Of a stretch of DNA of 64,000 nt, positions 9,339 through 18,617 are shown in pieces (within the stretch, counting starts at the first letter, position 1; the number at the start of each line of letters is the position of its first letter). The translations under genes were made by a program, and so were the position numbers. The notes beneath the pieces are model-generated. The model saw only the letters and a list, made by a program, of their open reading frames with translations, ran no database searches and was not told the DNA's origin. The stretch spans positions 62,001-126,000 of the forward strand of contig NZ_LWEH01000013.1 of assembly GCF_001635455.1 (NCBI RefSeq), written 5' to 3'. Origin of the DNA: Vibrio sp. HI00D65 (GTDB lineage: Bacteria > Pseudomonadota > Gammaproteobacteria > Enterobacterales > Vibrionaceae).

Positions 9339-10802
9339 ATGTCAAACCAAGCTGCAAAGTTTGTAGAAGGTTCAACGATGCGCCACATTTTGGTGATGTC
9401 GGGAGCAGGCTCAGTCGGCTTGATGGCATTGTTTGTGGTCGACCTGCTCGATATGTTGTTTATCAGTATGCTAGGTCAGGTTGAACTGGCTGCTGCGGTT
9501 GGTTTTGCTGGCACACTCACTTTCTTTTCTACTTCTGTGTCGATTGGTACTTCCATTGCGATGGGAGCGTTAGTATCAAAAGCTATTGGCTCAAAAAATA
9601 GAGACCAAGCTAGAAACCTCAGCACCAGTATTATGCTGACCGCGTTTGTCATTAGCTCAACGGTCACTGCTGTGATTTACGCTTATATCCCTGAGCTATT
9701 GGCAGCCATTGGCGCGAAAGGCTTGGCCGCAGAGCGTGCACAAGCTTATTTGCAGATTTTATTACCGAGTGGCCCATTTTTGGCGCTTGCGATGGCTGCA
9801 GGTGCTGGCCTAAGAGCTGCGGGTGATGCCAAGCGTTCAATGTGGGCGACATTATCGGGAGGGCTCGTAAATGCGATCTTAGACCCTCTGTTTATTTTTG
9901 GCTTTGGTTGGAACATCGAAGGGGCGGCTATCGCTTCTGTGGTGGCACGTTTTTCGGTTCTCTTTTTCTCACTTTATCCTTTGATTCGCAGTCATGAGCT
10001 GGTGGCTCCGCCATCATTCGTGCAGTGGCGCATCAATATCCGCCCAATCTTAGCAATCGCGATCCCTGCAATCATTACTAACACCGCGACACCTATCGGC
10101 AATGCCATTGTCACGACAGGTATTGCACAATATGGTGAAGACTTCGTTGCGGGCTTCGCGGTGATTGGTCGCTTAACGCCGGTGTGCTTTGCTGTGATTT
10201 TTGCTTTGTCTGGCGCGGTAGGGCCAATCATTGGTCAGAACTTTGGTGCCGAGAGAATGGACAGAGTAAAAGAGACGCTCAGTAACTCTCTGTTTGTGAC
10301 CACGGTGTACACCATTGTGGTTTGTGTCCTGTTGTACTTCCTACAAGACCTCGTGATTCATGGCTTTAGCCTGCAAGGGGATGCGGCGATCATTGTTGCT
10401 GCTTTCTGTACCTATGTAGCCATTACTTTCATCTTTAACGGTGCGCTGTTTGTCGCGAATACCTCATTTAATAACCTAGGCAAGCCGCTGTATTCCACAG
10501 CTCTGAACTTAGGTAAGGCGACACTTGGTACTTTACCTTTCGTGTATTTAGGTTCGCAATGGTATGGCGCGTTAGGCGTTCTTTACGGACAAGCGCTGGG
10601 TAATATTCTGTTTGGATTGCTGGGTGTCTTAGTCCTTCGTTACCACATCTCTGAATTGATGCAGGGCTCTAACGTTGATCCTGTTGAAGACGACGTGTCT
10701 ATCGTAAGTTTGAATACACAGCCTTTCTGTTCTCATGATGCTGTACTGATTGATGATGTTTCTGCGAATAGAGAAGAGTGTGCCGAACTGAAGCCTCGAT
10801 AA
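9339..10802 (+). CDS. MATE-family multidrug/Na+ efflux transporter
   Basis: The 487-aa protein has about 12 membrane helices arranged as two MatE repeats. Seen are ILVMSGAGSVGLMALFVVDLLDMLFIS in helix 1, GLRAAGDAKRSMWATLSGGLVNAILDPLFIFG, typical of MATE helices 5-6, and the matching GAVGPIIGQNFGAERMDRVKE in the second half. It would export cationic compounds using a Na+ or H+ gradient. A hydrophilic tail of about 40 residues follows the last helix. The ATG at 9339 follows TTGGAGG. Assignment to a named Vibrio pump (NorM, VcmB, VmrA) is not possible by eye. Confidence 0.9.
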   Translation: MSNQAAKFVEGSTMRHILVMSGAGSVGLMALFVVDLLDMLFISMLGQVELAAAVGFAGTLTFFSTSVSIGTSIAMGALVSKAIGSKNRDQARNLSTSIMLTAFVISSTVTAVIYAYIPELLAAIGAKGLAAERAQAYLQILLPSGPFLALAMAAGAGLRAAGDAKRSMWATLSGGLVNAILDPLFIFGFGWNIEGAAIASVVARFSVLFFSLYPLIRSHELVAPPSFVQWRINIRPILAIAIPAIITNTATPIGNAIVTTGIAQYGEDFVAGFAVIGRLTPVCFAVIFALSGAVGPIIGQNFGAERMDRVKETLSNSLFVTTVYTIVVCVLLYFLQDLVIHGFSLQGDAAIIVAAFCTYVAITFIFNGALFVANTSFNNLGKPLYSTALNLGKATLGTLPFVYLGSQWYGALGVLYGQALGNILFGLLGVLVLRYHISELMQGSNVDPVEDDVSIVSLNTQPFCSHDAVLIDDVSANREECAELKPR

Positions 10803-10858
10803 TAGTGACCTACTTGGTTGAGGCTGTTAAATAAAACGCCTTAACCGAAAACTTCTTC

Positions 10859-10890
10859 TTGACCTTGGAGCTACCTCTAAGGTTTATACT
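10859..10890 (+). promoter_or_regulatory. MerR-family metal-responsive promoter of zntA
   Basis: The -35 box TTGACC (10859-10864) and -10 box TATACT (10885-10890) are separated by 20 bp, the over-long spacer typical of MerR-type promoters. The spacer holds a near-perfect dyad with half-sites ACCTTGGAG and CTCTAAGGT around CTAC (8 of 9 matching). A ZntR/CadR-like activator is the natural candidate given the gene. No merR-family gene lies nearby, so the regulator is encoded elsewhere. Confidence 0.85.
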
Positions 10891-10899
10891 TCCGATGGA

Positions 10900-10938
10900 C
10901 TTGGGGTTGGTTGCTTTAATGGCTGAGCAACCTTCCAA
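10900..10938 (+). other. Hairpin in the zntA 5' leader
   Basis: The inverted repeat GGTTGCT (10909-10915) / AGCAACC (10926-10932) is extended across a small internal loop by CTTGG / CCAAG. It lies between the predicted transcription start and the zntA ribosome site. It has no T-run. It might influence translation or mRNA stability. Confidence 0.35.
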
Positions 10939-10966
10939 GGGTATTGAAGTATTAAGGAGATACATT

Positions 10967-13312
10967 ATGTGCGCAAAACACGCAGCGTGCCGCTCAGTAA
11001 AAGTGGACGTTCAACCACAAGCAGCCGCAACAAGCTGCTCTAGCCCTAAAATTTCAAGCATTACTGCAGCTGGTACATCATCAGCATGTTGCAGCTCTTC
11101 TTCAGCGACAGTCTCGTCATCGGGTGATGGCTGTTGTAGTTCAGACAGCGGAGAAGAAGACAGTCAGTCCTCAACGACAACGAACGATGCCCAATTTTCT
11201 AAAAGTTGGTTAGTTTCCGGAATGGACTGTCCAGCTTGTGCCAGAAAAATAGAAAAAGCGATCAGTAATATCGACGGTGTAATTCAAGCGAAGGTGCTCT
11301 TTGCTACCGAAAAACTGGTTGTGAAATATAACAATGAAAGTCTTGCAGACACTATCGAACAAGTCTCTATCAAAACTGGCTTCCCATTAACGGAAGTGGG
11401 TTCTAAGAAAGAAAAACAACAACCAGAGACATTTTGGCAAGCGCATATCCAACCTAATTTACAGATCATAGCGATAGCCGCTGCGATGCTGTTCGCGGCG
11501 TTACTGAAAAGTTCAGCGCCTCAATTAAGTGAAGGCTTATTCATCGTGACATGTCTACTTGGATTATATCCGGTCGCTAAGAAAGCTGTTCAACTAGCAC
11601 GCTCGGGAACTCCTTTCGCGATAGAAACCTTAATGAGTGTGGCAGCATTTGGTGCACTGTACCTAGGCGAGACCGCAGAAGCGGCAATGGTATTGCTTCT
11701 GTTCTTGATTGGTGAGCGCTTAGAGGCGTTTGCTTCTTCTAGGGCGAGAAGCGGCGTTCAAGCGCTAATGGCCTTAGTGCCTGAGAATGCGACTAAGATT
11801 ATCAATGGTGAACGTGTTGAAGTAGCGGTAAGCGAGTTGGTACCTGGTGATGTGATAGAAGTGGCTGCGGGTTCTCGTTTGCCAGCAGACGGCCAGTTGA
11901 TTTCCGATGCTGCAAGTTTTGACGAAAGTGCGTTGACTGGCGAGTCTGTGCCTGTGGAACACACCCAAGGTAATAGCATCATGGCTGGTGCTGTTGTGGT
12001 CGATAAAGTGGTTCGGATTACCATTACCTCGAAACAAGGTGAGAACGCCATTGACCGTATTCTTCACCTGATTGAAGAAGCGGAATCACGTAAAGCACCA
12101 CTAGAACGTTTCCTTGATAAGTTCAGTCGTTGGTACACACCATTGATGATGGTAGTGGCTTTGCTCGTCATCATCACGCCACCATTGTTGTTTGCTCAAC
12201 CTTGGGAAACATGGGTGTACCGTGGTCTAGCGCTACTGCTAATCGCATGTCCTTGTGCACTTGTTATTTCAACTCCTGCGGCGATAACTTCTGGTTTAGC
12301 TGCGGCAGCAAAACGCGGTGCGCTAATCAAAGGCGGTGCAGCACTTGAGCAGCTTGGTAAGATCGAAACTATTGCTTTCGATAAAACAGGCACACTGACC
12401 GAAGGTAAGCCTCAGGTGACTGATATTGAGCCACTGTCAGGTTGGCAGAAAGAGGCGATGCTTCGTTTTGTTGGTGCTATTGAAGTTGGCTCTACTCACC
12501 CATTGGCAAAATCGCTAGTGGCAAAAGTTGAAGAATTAGGTATTGATATTCCTGAGTCACACAACAAGAAAGCGCTGATTGGTAGTGGCGTGGAAGGTGA
12601 CGTCGATGGTGTGAAATATCGAGTGCTTGCGCCATCTAAACTTGATTTTGATTTGGATACACAGGTATCTAAGCAAATCGAATCGCTAGAAGATGAAGGT
12701 AAAACCGTTGTGATTGCATTAGAGGTTAAAGACTCTGATCAAGCAGCCAACGCCATTGGTCTGATTGCGTGGCAAGACACATTACGTAGTGACGCGAAGT
12801 TAGCGATTGAGCGCCTTAATGGTCTCGGTATTCAATCTATTATGTTGACAGGGGACAACCCGCGCAGTGCTGCTGCTATCAGTGGCAAGGTTGGTATGCA
12901 GTACAAAGCAAGCCTGCTTCCAAGTGATAAGGTGTCTTACGTACAAGAGTTGTCCCAACAGTCGCATGTAGCGATGGTTGGAGATGGCATTAATGATGCT
13001 CCAGCGATGAAAACCGCTCATGTCGGTATTGCAATGGGTGGGGGTACAGACGTTGCTCTGGAAACTGCTGATTCAGCACTGACTCATAACCGTCTAACTG
13101 AATTACCAGCAATGATTGAGCTGTCGCAAGCTACTATCAATAATATCCGTCAAAACGTCGCTCTGGCTCTTGGCTTGAAAGGTGTGTTCTTAGTGACGAG
13201 CTTATTTGGTATTACGGGCTTGTGGGTAGCGGTTCTAGCGGACAGTGGTGCAACAGCACTAGTGACATTGAACGCATTGCGCCTGCTACGATTCAAGTCT
13301 AAAGCAGACTAA
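10967..13312 (+). CDS. zntA: Zn2+/Cd2+/Pb2+-exporting P1B-type ATPase
   Basis: This ATP-driven exporter expels divalent soft metals across the inner membrane. In the 781-aa product, an N-terminal Cys/Ser-rich tail (C2, C8, C24, CC41-42, CC56-57) precedes an HMA domain with GMDC88PAC91. Then come TGES (about 324), the metal-site C428-P-C430, the phosphorylation motif D472KTGTLT, GDGINDAP, and ADSGATALV near the end (the ZntA-type Asp). I chose the ATG at 10967 because AAGGAGA lies just upstream; the frame is open back to 10859, but that would start within the promoter. It is longer than E. coli ZntA (732) because of the Cys-rich tail. Confidence 0.94.
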   Translation: MCAKHAACRSVKVDVQPQAAATSCSSPKISSITAAGTSSACCSSSSATVSSSGDGCCSSDSGEEDSQSSTTTNDAQFSKSWLVSGMDCPACARKIEKAISNIDGVIQAKVLFATEKLVVKYNNESLADTIEQVSIKTGFPLTEVGSKKEKQQPETFWQAHIQPNLQIIAIAAAMLFAALLKSSAPQLSEGLFIVTCLLGLYPVAKKAVQLARSGTPFAIETLMSVAAFGALYLGETAEAAMVLLLFLIGERLEAFASSRARSGVQALMALVPENATKIINGERVEVAVSELVPGDVIEVAAGSRLPADGQLISDAASFDESALTGESVPVEHTQGNSIMAGAVVVDKVVRITITSKQGENAIDRILHLIEEAESRKAPLERFLDKFSRWYTPLMMVVALLVIITPPLLFAQPWETWVYRGLALLLIACPCALVISTPAAITSGLAAAAKRGALIKGGAALEQLGKIETIAFDKTGTLTEGKPQVTDIEPLSGWQKEAMLRFVGAIEVGSTHPLAKSLVAKVEELGIDIPESHNKKALIGSGVEGDVDGVKYRVLAPSKLDFDLDTQVSKQIESLEDEGKTVVIALEVKDSDQAANAIGLIAWQDTLRSDAKLAIERLNGLGIQSIMLTGDNPRSAAAISGKVGMQYKASLLPSDKVSYVQELSQQSHVAMVGDGINDAPAMKTAHVGIAMGGGTDVALETADSALTHNRLTELPAMIELSQATINNIRQNVALALGLKGVFLVTSLFGITGLWVAVLADSGATALVTLNALRLLRFKSKAD

Positions 13313-13346
13313 ATTCAACGCTCTAATACAAAATTGCCTTCTATAT

Positions 13347-13382
13347 AAACGCCTTTAGCGGTAATACGTTAAAGGCGTTTTT
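13347..13382 (+). terminator. Terminator after zntA
   Basis: The 11-bp perfect stem AAACGCCTTTA / TAAAGGCGTTT is followed by T residues, shortly after the zntA stop. Confidence 0.85.
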
Positions 13383-13476
13383 GTCTCATTAGTATGCAAC
13401 GAAGTTTCTGAGATTGCTTATCTTTGTGATACCAATCGTTTTTTTGTGAAACTTGAAATCATTTTGCTACCAATGG

Positions 13477-13519
13477 TGTGAGTTGTGTCACTTCATTTTG
13501 TAATGAGCTTGGTTAGAGT
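13477..13519 (+). promoter_or_regulatory. CRP-dependent promoter of udp
   Basis: TGTGA-GTTGTG-TCACT at 13477-13492 matches the CRP consensus except for the last base. A -10-like TAGAGT at 13514-13519 places the site centre near -41, the class II CRP position. A second, weaker TGTGA occurs about 31 bp upstream. E. coli udp is controlled by CRP with CytR, so nucleoside-linked control is plausible. Confidence 0.7.
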
Positions 13520-13592
13520 GTGTTCGTACCCCACGAATTTACTATGAGCTTAAATAAGGGTAAAAAGCCCAATAAGCCAAAAGGAGCGAACT

Positions 13593-14351
13593 ATGTCTCA
13601 AGCTGTTTTCCATTTAGGTGTTACTGAAGCAGATCTTAACGGTGCTACTCTTGCGATCATTCCTGGTGATCCTGCTCGTGTACAGAAAATTGCAGAAGAG
13701 ATGGAGAACCCAGTATTTCTTGCTAGCCATCGTGAATACACACTTTACCGCGCAGAGCTAGACGGTAAGCCAGTGGTTGTATGTTCAACAGGTATTGGTG
13801 GTCCATCTACCTCTATCGCTGTAGAAGAGCTAGCTCAACTGGGGGTTCGCACTTTCCTACGTGTTGGTACTACTGGTGCTATCCAACCTCATGTAAACGT
13901 GGGTGACATGATTGTTTCTACTGGTTCTGTTCGTCTAGACGGTGCTAGCCTACACTTTGCTCCAATGGAGTTCCCAGCAGTTGCTGACTTCGAAGTAGCG
14001 ACAGCAATGAAAGCTGCAGTTGAAGAGGCTGACGCAACAGTTCACATGGGTGTAACGGCTTCAAGTGATACTTTCTACCCAGGTCAAGAGCGTTACGACA
14101 CGTTCTCTGGTCGTGTAGTTAAGCGTTTCCAAGGCTCTATGCAAGAGTGGCAAGACATGGGCGTTCTAAACTTCGAAATGGAATCTGCAACGCTGCTAAC
14201 TATGTGTGCAAGTTCTGGTCTGAAAGCGGGTTGTGTTGCTGGTGTAATCATCAACCGTACGCAAACAGAGACGCCTGATCACGAAACACTAAAAGTAACA
14301 GAAGCACGCTCAATCAAAGTGGTTGTAGAAGCTGCTCGCAAAATGCTTTAA
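13593..14351 (+). CDS. udp: Uridine phosphorylase
   Basis: It cleaves uridine with phosphate to uracil and ribose-1-phosphate in pyrimidine salvage. The 252-aa, NP-I family hexamer-type protein shows [13 protein letters not shown] (phosphate site), [12 protein letters not shown], and the specificity region [12 protein letters not shown]. The ATG at 13593 follows AAGGAG. It is a single gene with its own CRP-type promoter and terminator. Confidence 0.96.
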   Translation: MSQAVFHLGVTEADLNGATLAIIPGDPARVQKIAEEMENPVFLASHREYTLYRAELDGKPVVVCSTGIGGPSTSIAVEELAQLGVRTFLRVGTTGAIQPHVNVGDMIVSTGSVRLDGASLHFAPMEFPAVADFEVATAMKAAVEEADATVHMGVTASSDTFYPGQERYDTFSGRVVKRFQGSMQEWQDMGVLNFEMESATLLTMCASSGLKAGCVAGVIINRTQTETPDHETLKVTEARSIKVVVEAARKML

Positions 14352-14395
14352 GTAGCAAAAGTGTTTTAAGTCTCAATCTGACAGCAAATTTTGAA

Positions 14396-14428
14396 ATGGC
14401 CGCATCGATTGATGCGGCTATTTTTTAT
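14396..14428 (+). terminator. Terminator after udp
   Basis: The 8-bp stem GCCGCATC / GATGCGGC has a GATT loop and is followed by a T-rich tract. Confidence 0.85.
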
Positions 14429-14463
14429 TTACTGGTTAAGTGACAGAGAAAAACAGATAAGAA

Positions 14464-14495
14464 AAAGGCGAGTCACTGAATAGTGACTCGCCTTT
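14464..14495 (-). terminator. Terminator after the CARF-nuclease gene (possibly bidirectional)
   Basis: This is a 14-bp perfect stem, AAAGGCGAGTCACT / AGTGACTCGCCTTT, with a 4-base loop. On the minus strand it runs into a T-run, so it ends the gene at 14538-15704. It can also back up the udp terminator. Confidence 0.85.
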
Positions 14496-14537
14496 GTTAT
14501 ATTGGTTTAAGAGAAGCTTGCTCTTAAATGCTTCTTT

Positions 14538-15704
14538 TTAGCACTCTTGGTCTTCGTTACCGCCAGCAGCCGTAAACCAAGCTGTTAGGTGCGTTTTAAG
14601 ATCTTTCAACTCGTCAGGGCCGATCAAAGCAAGGCCAAGATCTTCTGCGCGTGTGATGTCGTTATGGCGAAGCGGGCGGAAGCTCACTAGCATAGCGCGG
14701 GCTTGTAGGCCACCTAAAAGGTCTCTTAGTGATTCCAGTTTGTACAAGGTGTCATCACCATCATCACGCATGCCTTTCGTCTTACATTCGATTATGTGCA
14801 GTTTATTGTTCACCACAGATGCCACATCTAGCTCATTTCGAACTTCACGTTCGCCGAGCTGGCGGTATACCTGAACATTCAAAGAACGATCTTGGATGGT
14901 CGGCATGTCATCTTGGATCTGCTTTACCGTGCTGTGAACGAGAGTTTCAAGCCACTCGCCGTTCGAGAAGCGTCGAGCATCTTCACTGGCAAAGGTTAGG
15001 GTGCCATTCTCATAAGTCGCAATTTTCGCTTCTACTAAATCGCTTAAAAGCATATTCAGTTCACGATAGCCCTGTTGCTTCTCTGATAACTCAACATCCA
15101 GCTTCTGCTCTTTGCGACAAGTGGTTGCAAGGTAGTTAAGTGTCGCAAGACCAGGACCTAATTCAAGTGCGTTACTTGCCCAACGTTCACCTAGCTCGTA
15201 TAGCTTCTGATCGAGTTGTGGAGGTAGCTGTACATCACTGAATTCGCCACGGGCGCCAAATACGGTTAGGTAGTCATCGATAGTGATACGGTCTTGAACT
15301 TGCGCGTCTTCTTTTCCGTTCGGGTAAAGCCAGCACAGTTTGTCACTATTTGGCTCTACAACGAAGATAGGCCAGTGGTAAGTACGGAACACTTCGTAAA
15401 CTGAAAGTAGACGGTGACGCAGACCACAACTAGCGTTGAGTTTCACTTCTTGGCCACGTGCTTTTAAATCTTCCGCAAGGTTTTGAATGGATTCTTTAAT
15501 TACTGACGTATTTACGATCGTCGGAATTTCAAAAAACTCGCTCGTAATATCACGCTTTTGTAAAACGCTGTCTAAGCGCTGATACATATCGACTTGATTC
15601 TTATCGCCGATGAACACGATGTGAGTGCTGATCGTTCGATTATCAAGTAGTGGGGTAAGCAAGCGAATAGGGTCTTGATCGATAATGCCAACATGAACAG
15701 CCAT
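14538..15704 (-). CDS. Orphan CARF-domain PD-(D/E)XK nuclease (Card1/Can2-like, DUF1887)
   Basis: The 388-aa protein has an N-terminal Rossmann-like CARF domain (about 1-140; HIVFIGDKNQ near 28-37, ligand-loop candidate LNASCGLRHRL at 89-99), a middle helical/winged segment (about 160-250), and a C-terminal restriction-type nuclease. Predicted nuclease residues are E291-L-D293 followed by I305-E306-C307-K308. The organisation matches Card1/Can2, cyclic-oligoadenylate-activated nucleases of type III CRISPR, and V. cholerae VC1899 (DUF1887; structure 1XMX, from memory). The ligand loop differs from the usual TGGTK-like motif. No cas gene or array is in the window, and neighbours (udp, an MCP gene) are core genes. 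The start follows AAGGAA. Confidence 0.85.
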   Translation of the reverse strand: MAVHVGIIDQDPIRLLTPLLDNRTISTHIVFIGDKNQVDMYQRLDSVLQKRDITSEFFEIPTIVNTSVIKESIQNLAEDLKARGQEVKLNASCGLRHRLLSVYEVFRTYHWPIFVVEPNSDKLCWLYPNGKEDAQVQDRITIDDYLTVFGARGEFSDVQLPPQLDQKLYELGERWASNALELGPGLATLNYLATTCRKEQKLDVELSEKQQGYRELNMLLSDLVEAKIATYENGTLTFASEDARRFSNGEWLETLVHSTVKQIQDDMPTIQDRSLNVQVYRQLGEREVRNELDVASVVNNKLHIIECKTKGMRDDGDDTLYKLESLRDLLGGLQARAMLVSFRPLRHNDITRAEDLGLALIGPDELKDLKTHLTAWFTAAGGNEDQEC

Positions 15705-15795
15705 ATAAATTCCTTAATAGCGGCTCGCTCATAAAGGTGAAAGAAAACTGGAAACAGCAAGCCTTAATAATCATATAATGACAAAGCTCATAAAA

Positions 15796-15830
15796 AACAA
15801 GGGCAACTCTTGATAAAAGTTGCCCTTGTT
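15796..15830 (-). terminator. Terminator after the chemotaxis receptor gene
   Basis: The 13-bp perfect stem AACAAGGGCAACT / AGTTGCCCTTGTT runs on into T residues when read on the minus strand. It separates the receptor gene from the CARF-nuclease gene, so the two are probably transcribed apart. Confidence 0.85.
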
Positions 15831-15899
15831 CAAATAGTTACCACTATTGGGTAGAAAGTCCCAATAATCTCACCTAATATCTATGGTTAAATCATTTAT

Positions 15900-17891
15900 C
15901 TATAGCTTAAATTGATGAACCAAATCTCCTTGTTGACTCGCTAGAATCGTTAGGTTTTGGCTCGCCTCAGCTATTGATGACATTGCTTGATAACTTGCAT
16001 CGGCAATGTGGTTGATGTCTTCAATATTACGCGCGATATCGCCCGACGTTTCACTCTGTTCAGCTGCTGCTTGAGATATATGAGTACTCATATGGCTGAT
16101 TTCTAGAATCAAGGCTTGAATCTCTTCCATTGCACTGTTGGCATTCGATGCTTGTTGTACCGACATGTCCATATCACTCATACAGCTTTTAATGACGTTA
16201 CTTGCGGTTTTCGAACTGGATTGTAGGTTGCTGATCATAGTTTCGATTTCAGCTGTAGATTGCGTTGTTTTCTGTGCCAGTACACGAACCTCATCGGCAA
16301 CGACCGCAAAACCACGACCTTGCTCACCGGCACGCGCCGCTTCAATCGCAGCATTCAGTGCAAGTAGGTTAGTTTGCTCTGCAATGCCGCGAATTACGTC
16401 TAGGATTGAGCCAATCTGGCTGCTCATCTGTTGCAGTTCCCCCACAGCACTAACTGATTCGGTTAAGCGAGTTTCCAGTTGATTGATGGTACTGATGTTG
16501 GTGTTCATGATCTGACGACCTGATTCAGAAGCGGTTTCAACTTGCTGAACCATAGTCAAAGAGCTTTGTGCGCTATTTGCCACTTCCTGTACAGAGTGCG
16601 ACATCTCTGTCATCGCCGTTGCTACTGTTGCAGTTTGCTCACGCTGGTTGTTCAGTTGAGCCTGAGTTTCTGAAGAAGTCTTCTGGTTAACGCTTGCTGT
16701 TTTGGTTAGGTCATCTGACGCATCGTTAAGTTTCACAAGAATGTTGTGCAGGTTATCGGCTAAGGTGTTGATGTGACCACTTACACGGCTGAATTCGTTG
16801 TTGTAACGAATATCGATGCGCTGTGTCATGTCGCCTTCTGTTAGGCCTTCCAGTGTCTTAAGGATACGGGTTAGTGGCTCTCTTACACTGTGCGCGATGT
16901 GGTAGCCAATTGCTGTTGCAAATAGTGTGACAACCACACCGATGGCAATAGCATTGAATAGGCCTTTGTCGTAGATTCTGCTCGCGTCTGCTAATGAAGA
17001 GTTAAGTTGTTCTTCGGCTGTTACGTTGAATGAGTCTAAAACTGCCATCGCTTGGTCTACTTCAACCGCTAGATTTGCGATGTTCACATACAAGGCTTGC
17101 TTTGCTTGTAGGTAGTTGTTGTGTTTATCGAGAACACCGCCTTTTTGGCCTACGTCTTTAGTGAATTTCTGAACTGATTCATCGAATACATTCTTAAGAG
17201 CAGGTAGCTGTGTTGCCAAACCGCGGTAGGCGTAGTTTAGGTGAGTAACGGCTTTCTTGTTTTGGTTCACAGCTTTTTGTACGAATGCCACATCAGAGCT
17301 CGCAAGTGCGTCTGATGTTATGACTTCTGCGTCTTGCAGCTTAATGAAGTAGCTTTTCGCCATTACTTTCACAGAGATGCTTTTTTGATCGGCAACGTAT
17401 TCTTTCATGCCAACGGTCAACTCTGAGTGCAGGCGTTGGAAATCACGTGATGCTTTTTGTACTTGCTCTTGTGCTTCAAACATCGCAACGTAATTGTTCA
17501 TCGCTTCACCCGCTTCAGCAAAGTATCGCTCTTCCATGGCTCTAAGCTGAGTAATGCGTTCGATGAGGGAGGTGTTGTTTTGGCTTGCTGTTTCTAGATT
17601 ACCAAGAACTTCTGAAAAAGCGTTTTGTGATGCAGCAAATTCTGTGCGCATTGCAGACATGCGTTCAGCGTTTTGTGTGGTTAAGAAATCTTTAAATAAC
17701 TTATCAGCAGAAAGCAATTGGACACTTGTTTGATTGGAAAGCGCAACAAGCGGTAATGAGGTTTCTGAAACACTCTCAAAATTGCTGTGTATCTGATTCA
17801 TGCTGTTCATCATGATGGTTATCGTGACTGCGAACATGATGATGATCAGTGCGAAAGCAGCGTACATACGCTTGATCACAGATCCCTTCAT
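15900..17891 (-). CDS. Methyl-accepting chemotaxis protein
   Basis: This 663-aa membrane receptor has a first membrane segment at about 10-29, a long helical periplasmic domain of about 280 residues, and a second segment near 313-335. A HAMP domain follows, then a coiled-coil signalling domain whose hairpin tip lies near residues 505-532 ([32 protein letters not shown], quoted in part: [16 protein letters not shown]). It has no C-terminal CheR/CheB-binding pentapeptide. The ligand cannot be predicted. The protein is followed by its own terminator and lies next to the CARF-nuclease gene, as I recall for V. cholerae VC1898/VC1899. Confidence 0.93.
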   Translation of the reverse strand: MKGSVIKRMYAAFALIIIMFAVTITIMMNSMNQIHSNFESVSETSLPLVALSNQTSVQLLSADKLFKDFLTTQNAERMSAMRTEFAASQNAFSEVLGNLETASQNNTSLIERITQLRAMEERYFAEAGEAMNNYVAMFEAQEQVQKASRDFQRLHSELTVGMKEYVADQKSISVKVMAKSYFIKLQDAEVITSDALASSDVAFVQKAVNQNKKAVTHLNYAYRGLATQLPALKNVFDESVQKFTKDVGQKGGVLDKHNNYLQAKQALYVNIANLAVEVDQAMAVLDSFNVTAEEQLNSSLADASRIYDKGLFNAIAIGVVVTLFATAIGYHIAHSVREPLTRILKTLEGLTEGDMTQRIDIRYNNEFSRVSGHINTLADNLHNILVKLNDASDDLTKTASVNQKTSSETQAQLNNQREQTATVATAMTEMSHSVQEVANSAQSSLTMVQQVETASESGRQIMNTNISTINQLETRLTESVSAVGELQQMSSQIGSILDVIRGIAEQTNLLALNAAIEAARAGEQGRGFAVVADEVRVLAQKTTQSTAEIETMISNLQSSSKTASNVIKSCMSDMDMSVQQASNANSAMEEIQALILEISHMSTHISQAAAEQSETSGDIARNIEDINHIADASYQAMSSIAEASQNLTILASQQGDLVHQFKL

Positions 17892-18167
17892 GGCTTTCTC
17901 CCTAGATAAAATACAGACCTAATGTCAGGTCAAAGTAAAAATAACAAAATTGTCAGCATTCTAATGAGCTCCTCTTACGCATTTTATGACGCACACGTCA
18001 AAAATAGCGCTCAGTTGTAATCAACATGCCATTCTTGAGAGTTAAGACCAGTTTTTTTTGATTTGAACGGTGTTTTTTATTAAGCTTTACAGCAGGTTTA
18101 TTGTGGTTTGATGCGGCATAGCGCATACTCAAAATACTAAAAAGTAAATGTTTTATTGGAGAAAAAC

Positions 18168-18518
18168 ATGGCTGAAGAAACCATCTTTAGTAAGATTGTT
18201 AATAAAGAAATTCCAGCAGATCTGCTATACCAAGACGATTTAGTGACAGCGTTTCGTGACATCAATCCACGCGCTCCTAGCCACATCCTTATCATCCCTA
18301 ATAAGCTGATCCCAACGACTAACGATGTTGAAGTGGAAGATGAAGCAATGATGGGGCGCATGTTTACTGTTGCTCGTAAGCTAGCAGAAAAAGAGGGCAT
18401 CGCGGGAGATGGTTACCGTCTTATCGTGAACTGTAACTCTCATGGTGGCCAAGAGGTTTACCACATCCACATGCACTTAGTTGGTGGCCGTCCGCTTGGA
18501 CCTCTACTTATGAGCTAA
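18168..18518 (+). CDS. hinT: HIT-family purine nucleoside phosphoramidase HinT
   Basis: The 116-aa protein ends with the histidine triad H99-I-H-M-H103 before [11 protein letters not shown]. HinT hydrolyses adenosine phosphoramidates. I chose the ATG at 18168 because TTGGAGAAA lies just upstream; the TTG four codons earlier sits inside that ribosome site. It opens a cluster that matches the E. coli hinT-ycfL-lpoB-thiK-nagZ-ycfP-ndh order. Confidence 0.95.
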   Translation: MAEETIFSKIVNKEIPADLLYQDDLVTAFRDINPRAPSHILIIPNKLIPTTNDVEVEDEAMMGRMFTVARKLAEKEGIAGDGYRLIVNCNSHGGQEVYHIHMHLVGGRPLGPLLMS

Positions 18519-18524
18519 TCAAAT

Positions 18525-18540
18525 GAGTTAACGAGTTAAC
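18525..18540. repeat. Tandem GAGTTAAC repeat
   Basis: Two perfect tandem copies of GAGTTAAC lie just after hinT, followed by more GTTAA/TTAAC-type words up to about 18585. No function is recognised. This AT-rich patch fills the gap before the MITE-like element. Confidence 0.4.
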
Positions 18541-18617
18541 AAAATAGTCAATTAACGAACTGGGAAGTTAATGAGTTAATTAACACAAACAGCAAGTTGG
18601 AAAATTTGTTGTTTGTA

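Noticed and set aside
10859..10966. Longer ZntA start upstream of 10967
   Set aside because: The extension lies in the promoter and leader; AAGGAGA directly precedes the ATG at 10967.
11774..12067. Minus-strand frames inside zntA, and similar frames inside comEC, mfd and rpsA
   Set aside because: They are antisense shadows of well-supported genes with no independent evidence.
18525..18600. GTTAA-rich stretch as an integron or att site
   Set aside because: No integrase core site, no tRNA and no paired att-like repeat were found; only a short tandem GAGTTAAC is clear.
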